From positions 1-14,827 of the forward strand of contig JAUWCP010000037.1 in assembly GCA_030609245.1 (NCBI GenBank): a stretch of 14,827 nucleotides of DNA, given 5' to 3'. Below are positions 1 through 6,820 of the stretch, one piece after another. Under the pieces are notes generated by a model that did no database searches, was not told the DNA's origin, and saw nothing but the letters and a program-made list of their open reading frames with translations. How positions within the stretch are numbered: the stretch's first letter is position 1; every line of letters starts with the position of its first letter. A program made the position numbers and the translations under genes. This DNA is from Hyphomicrobium sp. GTDB taxonomy: Bacteria > Pseudomonadota > Alphaproteobacteria > Rhizobiales > Hyphomicrobiaceae.

Positions 1-408
1 CGCGCGCGCATCTTTGCCAACCTTGGCCCCGGCAAAGGCATCTCGCCCGTTGAGGGCGGCGTATTCAAAAGCGATCATGCACCGAGCCGCGAGCTTGCGA
101 GCGACAGGCCGGGTCGTACCTTTGAGTCTGCCGATGTGACGCGCCATGCGATCGAGCCGGCTCAAGATCCCCACCGCGAGCTTAAGCGGGCCTTTGCGGC
201 ACGGCTTGCTGCATATATTGAGGAGCGCCTGGCGGAGAACGCCTTTAGTCGGCTGGTCTTAGTGGCGCCACCAGTGACGCTCGGAGATCTCAGAGCCGCG
301 CTATCCAAAGCCGTGAGGGAACGGGTTTCGGCGGAGCTCGACAAGGATTTGACGAACACTCCAGTAGAAGAGCTGCCGAAGCATCTGGCCACTGTGATGG
401 CTGTGTAA
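1..408 (+). CDS. Host attachment family protein, C-terminal part (5' end outside window)
   Basis: The reading frame is open from base 1 to the stop at 406-408, so the gene starts to the left of the window and about 135 residues are visible. The visible part matches the C-terminal two thirds of the 'host attachment' family (formerly 'protein required for attachment to host cells'), which is common in Rhizobiales. The signs are a short ARIFANLG strand near the edge, a variable polar middle with DRPGRTFES, a conserved helix pair around FAARLAAYIEERL, and the family's closing block LVLVAPPVTLGDLRAAL followed by ELDKDLTNTPVEEL. The biochemical role is unknown, and the family name comes from an old plant-attachment annotation. 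Such genes often sit beside universal stress genes, as here. An internal ATG at 136 is not a plausible start because conserved sequence precedes it. Confidence 0.85.
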   Translation, partial: RARIFANLGPGKGISPVEGGVFKSDHAPSRELASDRPGRTFESADVTRHAIEPAQDPHRELKRAFAARLAAYIEERLAENAFSRLVLVAPPVTLGDLRAALSKAVRERVSAELDKDLTNTPVEELPKHLATVMAV

Positions 409-469
409 TCCCGCCGCTTGCTTGGCGTGGGGTGCGCCCATTCGGGGAGAATTGGAGACTTAAGTAAGA

Positions 470-1348
470 ATGAGCGACCTGGCTGCCCCCTCCCAATTGC
501 GAGTGCTCGTCGGCATTGACCTAACCGATCGCAGCCGCAATGCCTTCACGCGGGCGGTGGATCTGGCCCGATCGCGCGGGGCAGCCCTCACGCTTCTCCA
601 TGTGACAAGCGATGTGTTACCGCATCAGGTCGCCACTGCGCACGATACCTTTGCCACCGATGTGCTGTGCGATTTGGTTTCCAAGGCGCAGGCAGAGGGC
701 GTCGCCAATGTAACACAGGTGCTGGTGCGGGGTCGCGACTACGAGACGATCATCGAGCAGGCGCGCAAGGATAACGCGAGCCTGATCGTGATTGGCACGC
801 ATCGCCCCAGCAGCGTCATTCAAGACATGCTCGGTACGACGGCCGATCGCGTGCTGCGTTATGGTGTCTTTCCGCTGCTACAGGTGAGGGTGAAAGCGGA
901 GCGCGCCTACAACACAATATTGATTGCTGTCGACTTCTCGTCTGCGTCGCAAAAAGCACTCGAGCTGGTGGTCCGCCTATTTCCGCAGGCACGCATCGTG
1001 GCGCTGACGGCCTATGGCTCGCGGCGGCGGTCCATTCTCGGCGACGATCGGCAAACGCGCGAAGCCGCAGCCGAGACGCGGCGCCTTGCATTGAAGGGTT
1101 TTCTAGCGGAGGTCGCTCAGTCGCTGGGGCCGGCCTTCGATCCAAATGTCACCGAGATTGTGCCTGTGGCTGAACGCGGTTGGGCGGAGGACGTCATTCT
1201 AAAATACGCAGAAGAGCATAAGCCGGATCTGATCGTGGTCGGCACCCACGCGCGTGGTGGGTTGCAGCAAGCGGTGCTGGGAAGCGTCGCCGAGTGGGTG
1301 CTGACAGAGGCGCGCTCAGACGTGCTTGCTGTTCCGCCCGCTGCATGA
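470..1348 (+). CDS. Tandem-domain universal stress protein (UspA family)
   Basis: A 292-residue cytoplasmic protein with two Usp domains in tandem. Domain 1 spans about residues 10-140 (strand VLVGIDLTDRS, then LIVIGTH and MLGTTADRVL). Domain 2 spans about 147-290 (ILIAVDFSSASQKA, then LIVVGTHARGGLQ and VLGSVAEWVL). Usp proteins bind ATP or act as stress-response switches, and the tandem form is usual in alphaproteobacteria. The ATP loop G-x2-G-x9-G-S/T is only partly kept: the second glycine is Arg in domain 1 and Ala in domain 2, so nucleotide binding may be weak or absent. ATG 470 follows a GGAG at 454-457. It lies 61 bases after the host-attachment gene on the same strand and could be co-transcribed with it. 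Confidence 0.92.
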   Translation: MSDLAAPSQLRVLVGIDLTDRSRNAFTRAVDLARSRGAALTLLHVTSDVLPHQVATAHDTFATDVLCDLVSKAQAEGVANVTQVLVRGRDYETIIEQARKDNASLIVIGTHRPSSVIQDMLGTTADRVLRYGVFPLLQVRVKAERAYNTILIAVDFSSASQKALELVVRLFPQARIVALTAYGSRRRSILGDDRQTREAAAETRRLALKGFLAEVAQSLGPAFDPNVTEIVPVAERGWAEDVILKYAEEHKPDLIVVGTHARGGLQQAVLGSVAEWVLTEARSDVLAVPPAA

Positions 1349-1385
1349 GGGCGACAAGACCCCACGCATGGCTCCCCACGGTCAA

Positions 1386-1399
1386 TTGAGCTGGATCAA
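1386..1399. promoter_or_regulatory. FNR/FixK-type binding site
   Basis: The sequence TTGAGCTGGATCAA matches the FNR/FixK consensus TTGAT-N4-ATCAA at 9 of 10 specified bases and has the exact 14-base spacing. It lies 78 bases upstream of the ATG at 1478, with a TATTAT at 1414-1419 as a possible -10 element (somewhat closer to the box than in a standard class II promoter). It probably activates the small gene at 1478-1762 under low oxygen. That role is inferred from the motif and position only. Confidence 0.65.
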
Positions 1400-1477
1400 C
1401 GCTCTGCCTGGGGTATTATGACAGCAGGATGACTATTGTCATTCTGTGCGATCAGTAAACGGGCCCAGGAGTTGACC

Positions 1478-1762
1478 ATGATTACGCTGGAAGACTGCAT
1501 TGCCTTTAGCGGACTAACTGAGGCCGAGGTCATGGCGATCGCGGAACATGAGCACGTGCCCGAGATCGCAGCTGCGGCGCTGGCCGAAACTCTGCTGAAG
1601 CAGCGCCGCGGCCCAGAAAAAATCCACACGATGATCGTGGAGGATATCCGCGCAGCGCTGCAAAGAGGAGACCGCGAGCACGCGCGTGAGCTTTTCGCAG
1701 CATTGCGCCATTTCCTCGCGAGCTATCCTGAGCAACTCAAGCCCGGTCCGGAGACAGAATAA
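1478..1762 (+). CDS. Conserved small protein of unknown function (MITLEDCIAF family)
   Basis: A 94-residue soluble, acidic, helix-rich protein with no signal peptide. It belongs to a conserved alphaproteobacterial family that begins MITLEDCIA, continues with a GLTEAEVMAIAEHEHVPEIAAAAL block, and ends in a long helix (DIRAALQRGD, then LFAALRHFLASYP). The function is not known. The start at ATG 1478 is chosen because AGGAG at 1467-1471 sits 6 bases before it and because family homology begins there; an in-frame TTG at 1436 is less likely. It follows the tandem Usp gene by 129 bases, with a FixK-type box between them, and converges on another Usp gene with only 15 bases separating the two stops. 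A stress or low-oxygen role is suggested by context alone. Confidence 0.85.
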   Translation: MITLEDCIAFSGLTEAEVMAIAEHEHVPEIAAAALAETLLKQRRGPEKIHTMIVEDIRAALQRGDREHARELFAALRHFLASYPEQLKPGPETE

Positions 1763-1777
1763 ACGGACCTGCGCTGA

Positions 1778-2215
1778 TCAGCGGCAGATGAGCATCGGGA
1801 TGGTGCTGTGCGTGAGAACCCGGGTGGCCTGACTGCCCAGCACGAACTTGGCGAGTCCACGCCGGCCATGCGAAGACATCACGATGAGGTCGCAGCCGCG
1901 TGCTTTTGCTTCTTCAACAATGCCCTCCGCGGGGAACTGATCCCTGACGTGAACTGTCTCACACGCGATTCCAATGCGCTGGGCGGCCTCGTTCACGCGG
2001 TCTAAGATCTTTTGTGCATTGGCTGCGGCGGCTTTCTCGTACTCCTCAACTGGGAAGGCGACCGCCCATTCGCCCGACACAGCCGCCGTCCAGGGTTCGG
2101 TGACGTTGATTGCCGTCGCCTTGGAGCCAAGCGTCTTGGCGAGCGTTAACCCCTGCTCGACGGCCTTTTCGGCCAGCTCGGAGCCATCGGTGGCAATCAA
2201 AATATGCGCATACAT
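1778..2215 (-). CDS. Single-domain universal stress protein (UspA family)
   Basis: A 145-residue cytoplasmic protein of standard UspA length. The N-terminal strand ILIATDGSELAEKAV carries the usual Asp-Gly-Ser. The C-terminal part has CDLIVMSSHGRRG followed by VLGSQATRVL, close to the ATP-binding loop G-x2-G-x9-G-S, with Ser in place of the first glycine. It likely acts as a small ATP- or AMP-binding stress protein. ATG 2215 is preceded on its strand by AGAGGAAAA, a good ribosome site. A FixK-type box at 2351-2364 lies upstream, so induction under low oxygen is plausible. It converges on the small gene ending at 1762. Confidence 0.93.
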   Translation of the reverse strand: MYAHILIATDGSELAEKAVEQGLTLAKTLGSKATAINVTEPWTAAVSGEWAVAFPVEEYEKAAAANAQKILDRVNEAAQRIGIACETVHVRDQFPAEGIVEEAKARGCDLIVMSSHGRRGLAKFVLGSQATRVLTHSTIPMLICR

Positions 2216-2350
2216 GCTTTCGTTTTCCTCTGCCTTACGACCTCGTGCCTGGGCAAAAACCTGCCGACACTGTCGCGGGATGTCTTGAGAAGAAACAAGT
2301 ACTCGATCGCGAACGGGTAGGTATCATCGCGAGGCCGACGTGGTCTAGCC

Positions 2351-2364
2351 TTGACCCCGATCAA
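2351..2364. promoter_or_regulatory. FNR/FixK-type binding site in divergent promoter region
   Basis: The sequence TTGACCCCGATCAA matches TTGAT-N4-ATCAA at 9 of 10 specified bases. It sits between the divergent Usp gene (start 2215) and the EEP-fold gene (start 2402). Its centre is 142 bases from the Usp start and 44 from the EEP start. A class II activator position (-41.5) would leave about 100 bases of leader for the Usp gene but almost none for the EEP gene, so the Usp gene is the likelier target. It shares TTGA and GATCAA with the box at 1386-1399. Confidence 0.65.
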
Positions 2365-2401
2365 GTGAAAATGGGGTAGGGCGTGGTAGGCGAGCAAATC
2401 C

Positions 2402-3388
2402 ATGCGCCTTGCGACCTTCAATCTGGAAAGCCTCGACCTGGGGCCTAAGGCGCAAGTCGCCTTAGAGACCCGGGCTGCGGTGTTGCGTCCGGCACTTGAG
2501 CGTGTCGCTGCCGACATCCTCTGCCTGCAAGAGGTTAACGGCCAGCACCTCCCTGGCAAGGCCGAACGCCAGCTCATCGCGCTTGAACGGCTTTTGGAAG
2601 GGACACCCTATCAGCACTATGCGCGCGCGACGACTACGGGGCCAAGTGGGCGCGGAGTTGCTGATGTGCACAACCTTGTGACGTTGTCGCGTTTTGCGAT
2701 CGTTGGGCGGCGCGAGGTGCTGCACGAGCTTGTGCCACCGCCAATGCACACGGGGCTTACTGCGCAACCCGGGCGCGGCGAACAGGCCCCCGTGCGCTTC
2801 GATCGGCCGCTTTTGTTGACGGAGATAGCACTTCCCCGCGGCGGCACGGTTGCCGTAATCAATGCCCACCTTCGCGCGCCGCTGGCGAGCCCCGTGGCGG
2901 GCCAAAAAACGGGGCCGTTCTCCTGGCGCTCCACCGGCGGCTGGGCGGAAGGGTTCTTTTTGTCGGCGCTGAAACGAGAGGCGCAGGCGCTCGAGCTGCG
3001 TCTGCTCGTGGAGCAGCTTCTTGCCCGGGACCCTGCAAGGCTCATTGCCGTTGCTGGTGATTTCAATGCAGAAGACTATGGGCCAACGCTGCGTCTTGCC
3101 ATTGCGGCAGAGGAGGACGTTGGTGCGAGCGAATTGGCCGCACATTCGCTCGTCGTATTGGACCGGGCGATTGCCGCCGATCGGCGATGGAGCGTGCTGC
3201 ATCATGGGCGCGCCCAGATGCTTGATCACATCCTGGCAAGCCGGACGCTTTACGGGCATTTCCGGCGCATCGAAGTGCACAACGAAGGGCTGGGTGACGA
3301 AGCACTGGGCTACGGCAAGGCGATCCACTCCGCGGCCTCTTATCACGCCCCTGTCGTCGCTGAATTCGAGATGGGCGATATGGATTGA
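2402..3388 (+). CDS. Endonuclease/exonuclease/phosphatase-fold (EEP) family hydrolase
   Basis: A 328-residue protein of the DNase I-like EEP superfamily, metal-dependent phosphoesterases acting on nucleic acids, phospholipids or inositol phosphates. The expected motifs appear in order: ATFNLES (N7), DILCLQEVNG (metal-binding E44), INAHLRAP (H156), VAGDFNAED (D220, N222), LDHILAS (D275, H276) and SYHAPVV (H315). All catalytic residues therefore look intact. About 30 residues between H156 and the GDFN motif, with GPFSWRSTGGWAEG, form an insertion of the kind seen in uncharacterised bacterial members. No signal peptide is visible, so it is probably cytoplasmic. The true substrate cannot be told from sequence. 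ATG 2402 is the first start after an in-frame TAG at 2387; its ribosome site is weak. Confidence 0.85.
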   Translation: MRLATFNLESLDLGPKAQVALETRAAVLRPALERVAADILCLQEVNGQHLPGKAERQLIALERLLEGTPYQHYARATTTGPSGRGVADVHNLVTLSRFAIVGRREVLHELVPPPMHTGLTAQPGRGEQAPVRFDRPLLLTEIALPRGGTVAVINAHLRAPLASPVAGQKTGPFSWRSTGGWAEGFFLSALKREAQALELRLLVEQLLARDPARLIAVAGDFNAEDYGPTLRLAIAAEEDVGASELAAHSLVVLDRAIAADRRWSVLHHGRAQMLDHILASRTLYGHFRRIEVHNEGLGDEALGYGKAIHSAASYHAPVVAEFEMGDMD

Positions 3389-3503
3389 TCCGCGTCAAGG
3401 CTGGGGCGCGAGGGAATGGCAACAGTATGCGAGCGCGCCGATGCATAAGTATTGAGGATCGAACGGTTCGGCATTTCCAGCGCGCCTGGAGCACCTAGCG
3501 GTC

Positions 3504-5516
3504 ATGCCCGATTTCGCAGAAGAACGCCAGTACATGGTGGAACACCACGTTGAAGCGCGCGGCGTGCGTTCGCCGCTGGTGCTCAACGCCATGAGGACGG
3601 TGCCGCGCGAAGAGTTTCTTCCCGCCCACCTGCGTGATGATGCCTACGAGGACACACCATTGCCAATTGGCGAAGGCCAGACAATATCGCAGCCGTATAT
3701 CGTGGCATTCATGGTCGAGGCGCTGGGCCTCGACGGGGGCGAGACGGTGCTCGAGATTGGCGCGGGGTCGGGCTACGCAGCAGCCATCCTGTCAAGGATC
3801 GCAAGTGACGTTTATACGGTCGAGCGCATTGGCGAGTTGGCGCAAAAGGCGGCGAGCAAGCTGGAGGACCTGCGCTACGACAACGTGCACGTTCTTCATG
3901 CCGACGGCACACGCGGATGGCCCGATCATGCACCCTATGACGCGATCATCGTGGCTGCGGGTGGACCGGAAATCCCCAAGTCTTTGAAGCAACAGCTTAA
4001 AATTGGTGGGCGCTTGGTGATCCCGGTCGGCGGCGATCCCCGCGTGCAGGAGCTCATCCGCGTCACTCGCGTGAGTGAGGACGATTACAAGACGGAGGAC
4101 ATCGCCGACGTACGTTTTGTTCCACTGCTCGGCGAGGAAGGCTGGGCCGGCGAGGTTGACAAGCGAGCTGCGCGTGCGAGCCGATCAACGCGAACACATG
4201 GTGTCGATCCCAAGTTGGTCGATGCAATCGGCGCCAGTGTGGAGCCATTCCGCTCAATTGATTTTGTCGATCTAAAACCGCTACTAGCGCGGATAGGTGA
4301 CGCGCGCATCGTGCTCATTGGCGAGGCAACGCACGGCACTTCCGAGTTCTACGAAATGCGCGCGCAGATCTCCCGCGGGTTGATCACTGAAAAGGGTTTC
4401 AACTTCGTGGCGATCGAGAGTGATTGGCCCGACGCGGCGCGCATCGATCACTACGTGCGTCACTCCGAGGTTCCAGCATCGGAGTGGACGGCGTTTGCGC
4501 GCTTTCCTCAGTGGATGTGGCGAAATGACGAGGTGAGAACGTTTGTCGATTTGTTGCGAGAGTACAACGGCGACCAGGAGCCGGAGCGCCGCGTCGCATT
4601 TCACGGTCTCGATCTCTATAGCCTGTACAATTCCATACGGCAGGTTCTCGATTATCTGGACGACGTGGACCCCGCGGCAGCAGCGGTGGCGCGCGAACGC
4701 TATGGTTGCTTGACGCCGTGGCAAGCGGACCCGGCGACTTACGGCCGCGCTGCGCTCACCGGGCGCTACCGGACGTGCGAAACCGATGTGACGGTGATGT
4801 TGGCCGGCATTCTGGCGCGCCGCCGCGAGTATGAATTGCGGGATGGAGAACGCTATCTCGACGCAGTGCAGAATGCGCGGCTGGTCGCCAACGCGGAGCG
4901 CTACTATCGCACCATGTATTATGGATCGCGCGCCTCGTGGAATTTGCGCGACACGCACATGTTCGAGACGCTCAAGTCCCTTCTCAATTTTCATGGGCCC
5001 GACAGCAAGGCGATCGTCTGGGCGCACAACTCTCATGTGGGCGACGCGACCGCAACTGAGATGTCGATCCGGGGCGAGCTCAATCTGGGCGAGTTGTGCC
5101 GCCGCGAGTTTGGTGATCGCGCATACCTCATAGGTTTCGGCACAAACAGTGGAACGGTCGCAGCGGCTTCCAACTGGGATGGCCCTATGGAGGTGAAGTC
5201 CGTCCGTCCGGCGATCGCGAAGAGCTATGAGCGCCAGTGCCACGCCGTGTCGGAGGAGACGGGCCACCGCCACTTCATGCTGGCGCTCGGCGCCAAAATG
5301 ATTGCTGGACTGCGAGAGCAGCTGGAAACGCCACGGCTTGAGCGCGCTATCGGTGTGATCTACCGGCCCGAGACGGAACTTGCGAGCCACTACTTCCAGG
5401 CTGTACTGCCGCGCCAGTTCGACGAATACATCTGGTTTGACGAGACGCGGGCGGTCACCCCGTTCGCGACGGCGGATCTAGAGGGGCTGCCCGACACGTA
5501 TCCATTCGGACTCTAG
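3504..5516 (+). CDS. Protein-L-isoaspartate O-methyltransferase / erythromycin-esterase-type fusion
   Basis: A 670-residue two-domain protein. Residues 1-215 are a full Pcm-type methyltransferase, which uses S-adenosylmethionine to methylate isoaspartyl residues and start their repair. It has PLPIGEGQTISQP at about 53-64, SAM motif LEIGAGSGYA at 83-92, and YDAIIVAAGGP and GGRLVIPVG further on. A basic linker (about 216-232) leads to an erythromycin-esterase-type domain at 233-668. There GEATHG (E274, H277), VAIESDWPD (E305), FHGLDLYS (H367) and a later WAHNSHVGDA carry the family's conserved Glu and His residues. Ere enzymes open macrolide lactones, but chromosomal relatives like this one have no proven substrate. 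A GGAG at 3488-3491 precedes ATG 3504. It follows the EEP gene by 115 bases. I do not infer macrolide resistance from it. Confidence 0.9.
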   Translation: MPDFAEERQYMVEHHVEARGVRSPLVLNAMRTVPREEFLPAHLRDDAYEDTPLPIGEGQTISQPYIVAFMVEALGLDGGETVLEIGAGSGYAAAILSRIASDVYTVERIGELAQKAASKLEDLRYDNVHVLHADGTRGWPDHAPYDAIIVAAGGPEIPKSLKQQLKIGGRLVIPVGGDPRVQELIRVTRVSEDDYKTEDIADVRFVPLLGEEGWAGEVDKRAARASRSTRTHGVDPKLVDAIGASVEPFRSIDFVDLKPLLARIGDARIVLIGEATHGTSEFYEMRAQISRGLITEKGFNFVAIESDWPDAARIDHYVRHSEVPASEWTAFARFPQWMWRNDEVRTFVDLLREYNGDQEPERRVAFHGLDLYSLYNSIRQVLDYLDDVDPAAAAVARERYGCLTPWQADPATYGRAALTGRYRTCETDVTVMLAGILARRREYELRDGERYLDAVQNARLVANAERYYRTMYYGSRASWNLRDTHMFETLKSLLNFHGPDSKAIVWAHNSHVGDATATEMSIRGELNLGELCRREFGDRAYLIGFGTNSGTVAAASNWDGPMEVKSVRPAIAKSYERQCHAVSEETGHRHFMLALGAKMIAGLREQLETPRLERAIGVIYRPETELASHYFQAVLPRQFDEYIWFDETRAVTPFATADLEGLPDTYPFGL

Positions 5517-5570
5517 GACTAAAGACAATCGCAATGCGAATGAGGTGCGGCGACGCCGGACTTTCGTTCC

Positions 5571-5593
5571 GGTGGTCCAGGCCACCTTTCTTG
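5571..5593 (+). terminator. Possible weak terminator after the Pcm-Ere fusion gene
   Basis: GGTGG at 5571-5575 pairs with CCACC at 5582-5586 (a T-G pair extends the stem), followed by CTTTCTT. It lies 55 bases after the fusion gene's stop. The stem is short and the T run is broken, so this is tentative. Confidence 0.3.
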
Positions 5594-5637
5594 CCGTATT
5601 CTACTGCAAAGAGTGAAACCATAAATCAGCAAGGGTC

Positions 5638-6537
5638 ATGGGCAGCATGTTGCGAAGAAGCAAAGGTATGATTGGCCGCGCGTGGTTGCGAAACATATCG
5701 GCAGCAGCCGCAGTGACCCTACTTTCCGCACTCTTTGGCGCAGGCCTCGCCGCCGCTCAGGACGGTGAGGAGGTCGATACTGCCCTTATCGTCGCGGTCG
5801 ATGTGTCGAATTCGGTCGACGACAACCGCTATCGGCTGCAGATGGAAGGCATCGCCCAGGCGCTTGAGGACCCGGCCGTAATTGAGGGGATCATCGGCGG
5901 CGCGAAGGGCGGAATTCTGTTCTCCATGGTGACTTGGGCGGACCGTCCGAAGTTCACCTTACCGTGGATGCGGATCACGAATGCCGAGGAAGCGCGGGCA
6001 ACAGCAGCGCGTGTGCGCCAACTCCCTCGTCAAGACGGGGAGTTTACGTGCATGGCGCTCATGATGCGCAACGTGTCCGACAAGATTGTGCCGCAGGTGC
6101 CGGCCCAAGCGACCAAGATCGTGCTCGATGTGTCAGGCGACGGTCCCGACAACTGTAATGCGGAGGAGCCGGTCGATGTAGTGCGTGACGAGTTGGTGAA
6201 GTGGGGCGTGACTGTCAATGGACTTCCCATCTTGGAGCGTGCGCAGGGGCAATCAGCACCCCCTGTCGAATCCTATCTTCCGCAGCAGCGAGGCACGTCG
6301 ACGCTTGAAGACTGGTATCGCAAAAACGTCAAAGGCGGTCCGGGATCATTTGTGCTCCCGGCAAACGGCTACAAGGACTTCGGTCGTGCGATACGTCAAA
6401 AGTTTGTGCTCGAGATCAGCGGGATTTCTCCACCGTCCGACGCGCCATCCGTTTATAGCTCCTCGACGCTGGCCGTCGTGCAGCGCCAGCGCTTGATCGT
6501 CCAGTCAGGGTTCGTGGCCGCCCAACGCGCGAAGTGA
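5638..6537 (+). CDS. Secreted DUF1194 (VWA-like) protein
   Basis: A 299-residue protein with a signal peptide (basic start, hydrophobic stretch about 18-36, likely cleavage after GLAAA at 40), so it is exported to the periplasm. The mature part matches DUF1194, a von Willebrand factor A-like family common in Rhizobiales. The metal-ion site appears complete: DVSNS (residues 55-59) gives the DxSxS motif, followed by T137 in GEFTC and an Asp in LDVSGDGPDN (D164). The C-terminal block (PANGYKDFGRAIRQKFVLEI) is also typical. The function is unknown; VWA domains usually mediate metal-dependent protein binding. ATG 5638 has AAGG at 5631-5634 before it, but ATG 5647 or 5668 would also leave a workable signal peptide. 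Its 3' end overlaps a convergent small gene on the - strand. Confidence 0.88.
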   Translation: MGSMLRRSKGMIGRAWLRNISAAAAVTLLSALFGAGLAAAQDGEEVDTALIVAVDVSNSVDDNRYRLQMEGIAQALEDPAVIEGIIGGAKGGILFSMVTWADRPKFTLPWMRITNAEEARATAARVRQLPRQDGEFTCMALMMRNVSDKIVPQVPAQATKIVLDVSGDGPDNCNAEEPVDVVRDELVKWGVTVNGLPILERAQGQSAPPVESYLPQQRGTSTLEDWYRKNVKGGPGSFVLPANGYKDFGRAIRQKFVLEISGISPPSDAPSVYSSSTLAVVQRQRLIVQSGFVAAQRAK

Positions 6538-6653
6538 GGCAGCGCACTTTGCACGCACTGGTTAGGGTCGATGTTGCGCAACAAGGGCACCCGATGGTCC
6601 TTACACACGCTGGGATCTGCTATCAGACATGCCGAGATCACTACTGTTATCAT
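6453..6653 (-). CDS. Small cysteine-containing conserved protein of unknown function
   Basis: A 66-residue protein starting MITVVISACLIADPSVC. It has cysteines at 9, 17, 34 and 58 and a closing block HFARWAATNPDWTIKRWRC. I recognise the layout (hydrophobic start, Cys pair, central Cys, W-x-I-x-R-W-x-C end) as a small family in alphaproteobacteria, but no function is known to me. The start at 6653 is strongly supported by GAGGAG ending 6 bases before the ATG; the frame is open further upstream, to 6737, but that part looks non-coding. It lies 167 bases downstream of fhcC on the same strand. It overlaps the last 85 bases of the DUF1194 gene in antisense orientation. Confidence 0.68.
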   Translation of the reverse strand: MITVVISACLIADPSVCKDHRVPLLRNIDPNQCVQSALPHFARWAATNPDWTIKRWRCTTASVEEL

Positions 6654-6820
6654 TTGATTCTCCTCGGTATTCGGGTGCTCACAAACGCAAAATCGGTCAC
6701 CGTTGTGTTGTTGCGGTTCTTGCAGGACGTAGAGCAACAGCTCTCGGTGTTCGGAGCCGAAAGCATCTTTGTTACAGGTTTCGCCGCGGTTTAGATCGCT
6801 AGACCTTCGTGCAATCGGCC

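Noticed and set aside
816..1145. - strand frame of 109 codons within the tandem Usp gene
   Set aside because: Arg/Pro/Ala-rich shadow with no start signal; the + strand Usp domains explain the sequence.
1772..1783. Perfect 12-base palindrome CGCTGATCAGCG between convergent genes, considered as a terminator
   Set aside because: There is no loop and no T run, and half of it is coding sequence of the Usp gene; probably chance.
2462..3346. 294-codon open frame on the - strand opposite the EEP hydrolase
   Set aside because: All catalytic motifs lie on the + strand; the antisense product shows no family features and no ribosome site.
3460..3470. Short palindrome CGAAC-G-GTTCG before the Pcm-Ere gene, considered as an operator
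   Set aside because: Too short to separate from chance in GC-rich DNA and not linked to a promoter I can see.
4284..5390. 368-codon open frame on the - strand inside the Pcm-Ere fusion gene
   Set aside because: It is the antisense shadow of a gene with strong motifs on the + strand; the product is low-complexity in Arg/Leu/Ala with no recognisable domain.
3504..5516. Reading the Ere-like domain as a macrolide resistance gene
   Set aside because: It is fused to a protein-repair enzyme in a chromosomal stress-gene setting with no mobile element; family motifs alone do not show drug hydrolysis.
6731..6744. Hairpin AGAGC-AACA-GCTCT downstream of fhcC, considered as the operon terminator
   Set aside because: The stem is only five pairs with no T tract on the - strand; no convincing terminator is seen in 6654-6820.
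6534..6794. 86-codon + strand frame after the DUF1194 gene
   Set aside because: No ribosome site or recognisable motif, and it lies opposite the better supported small - strand gene.
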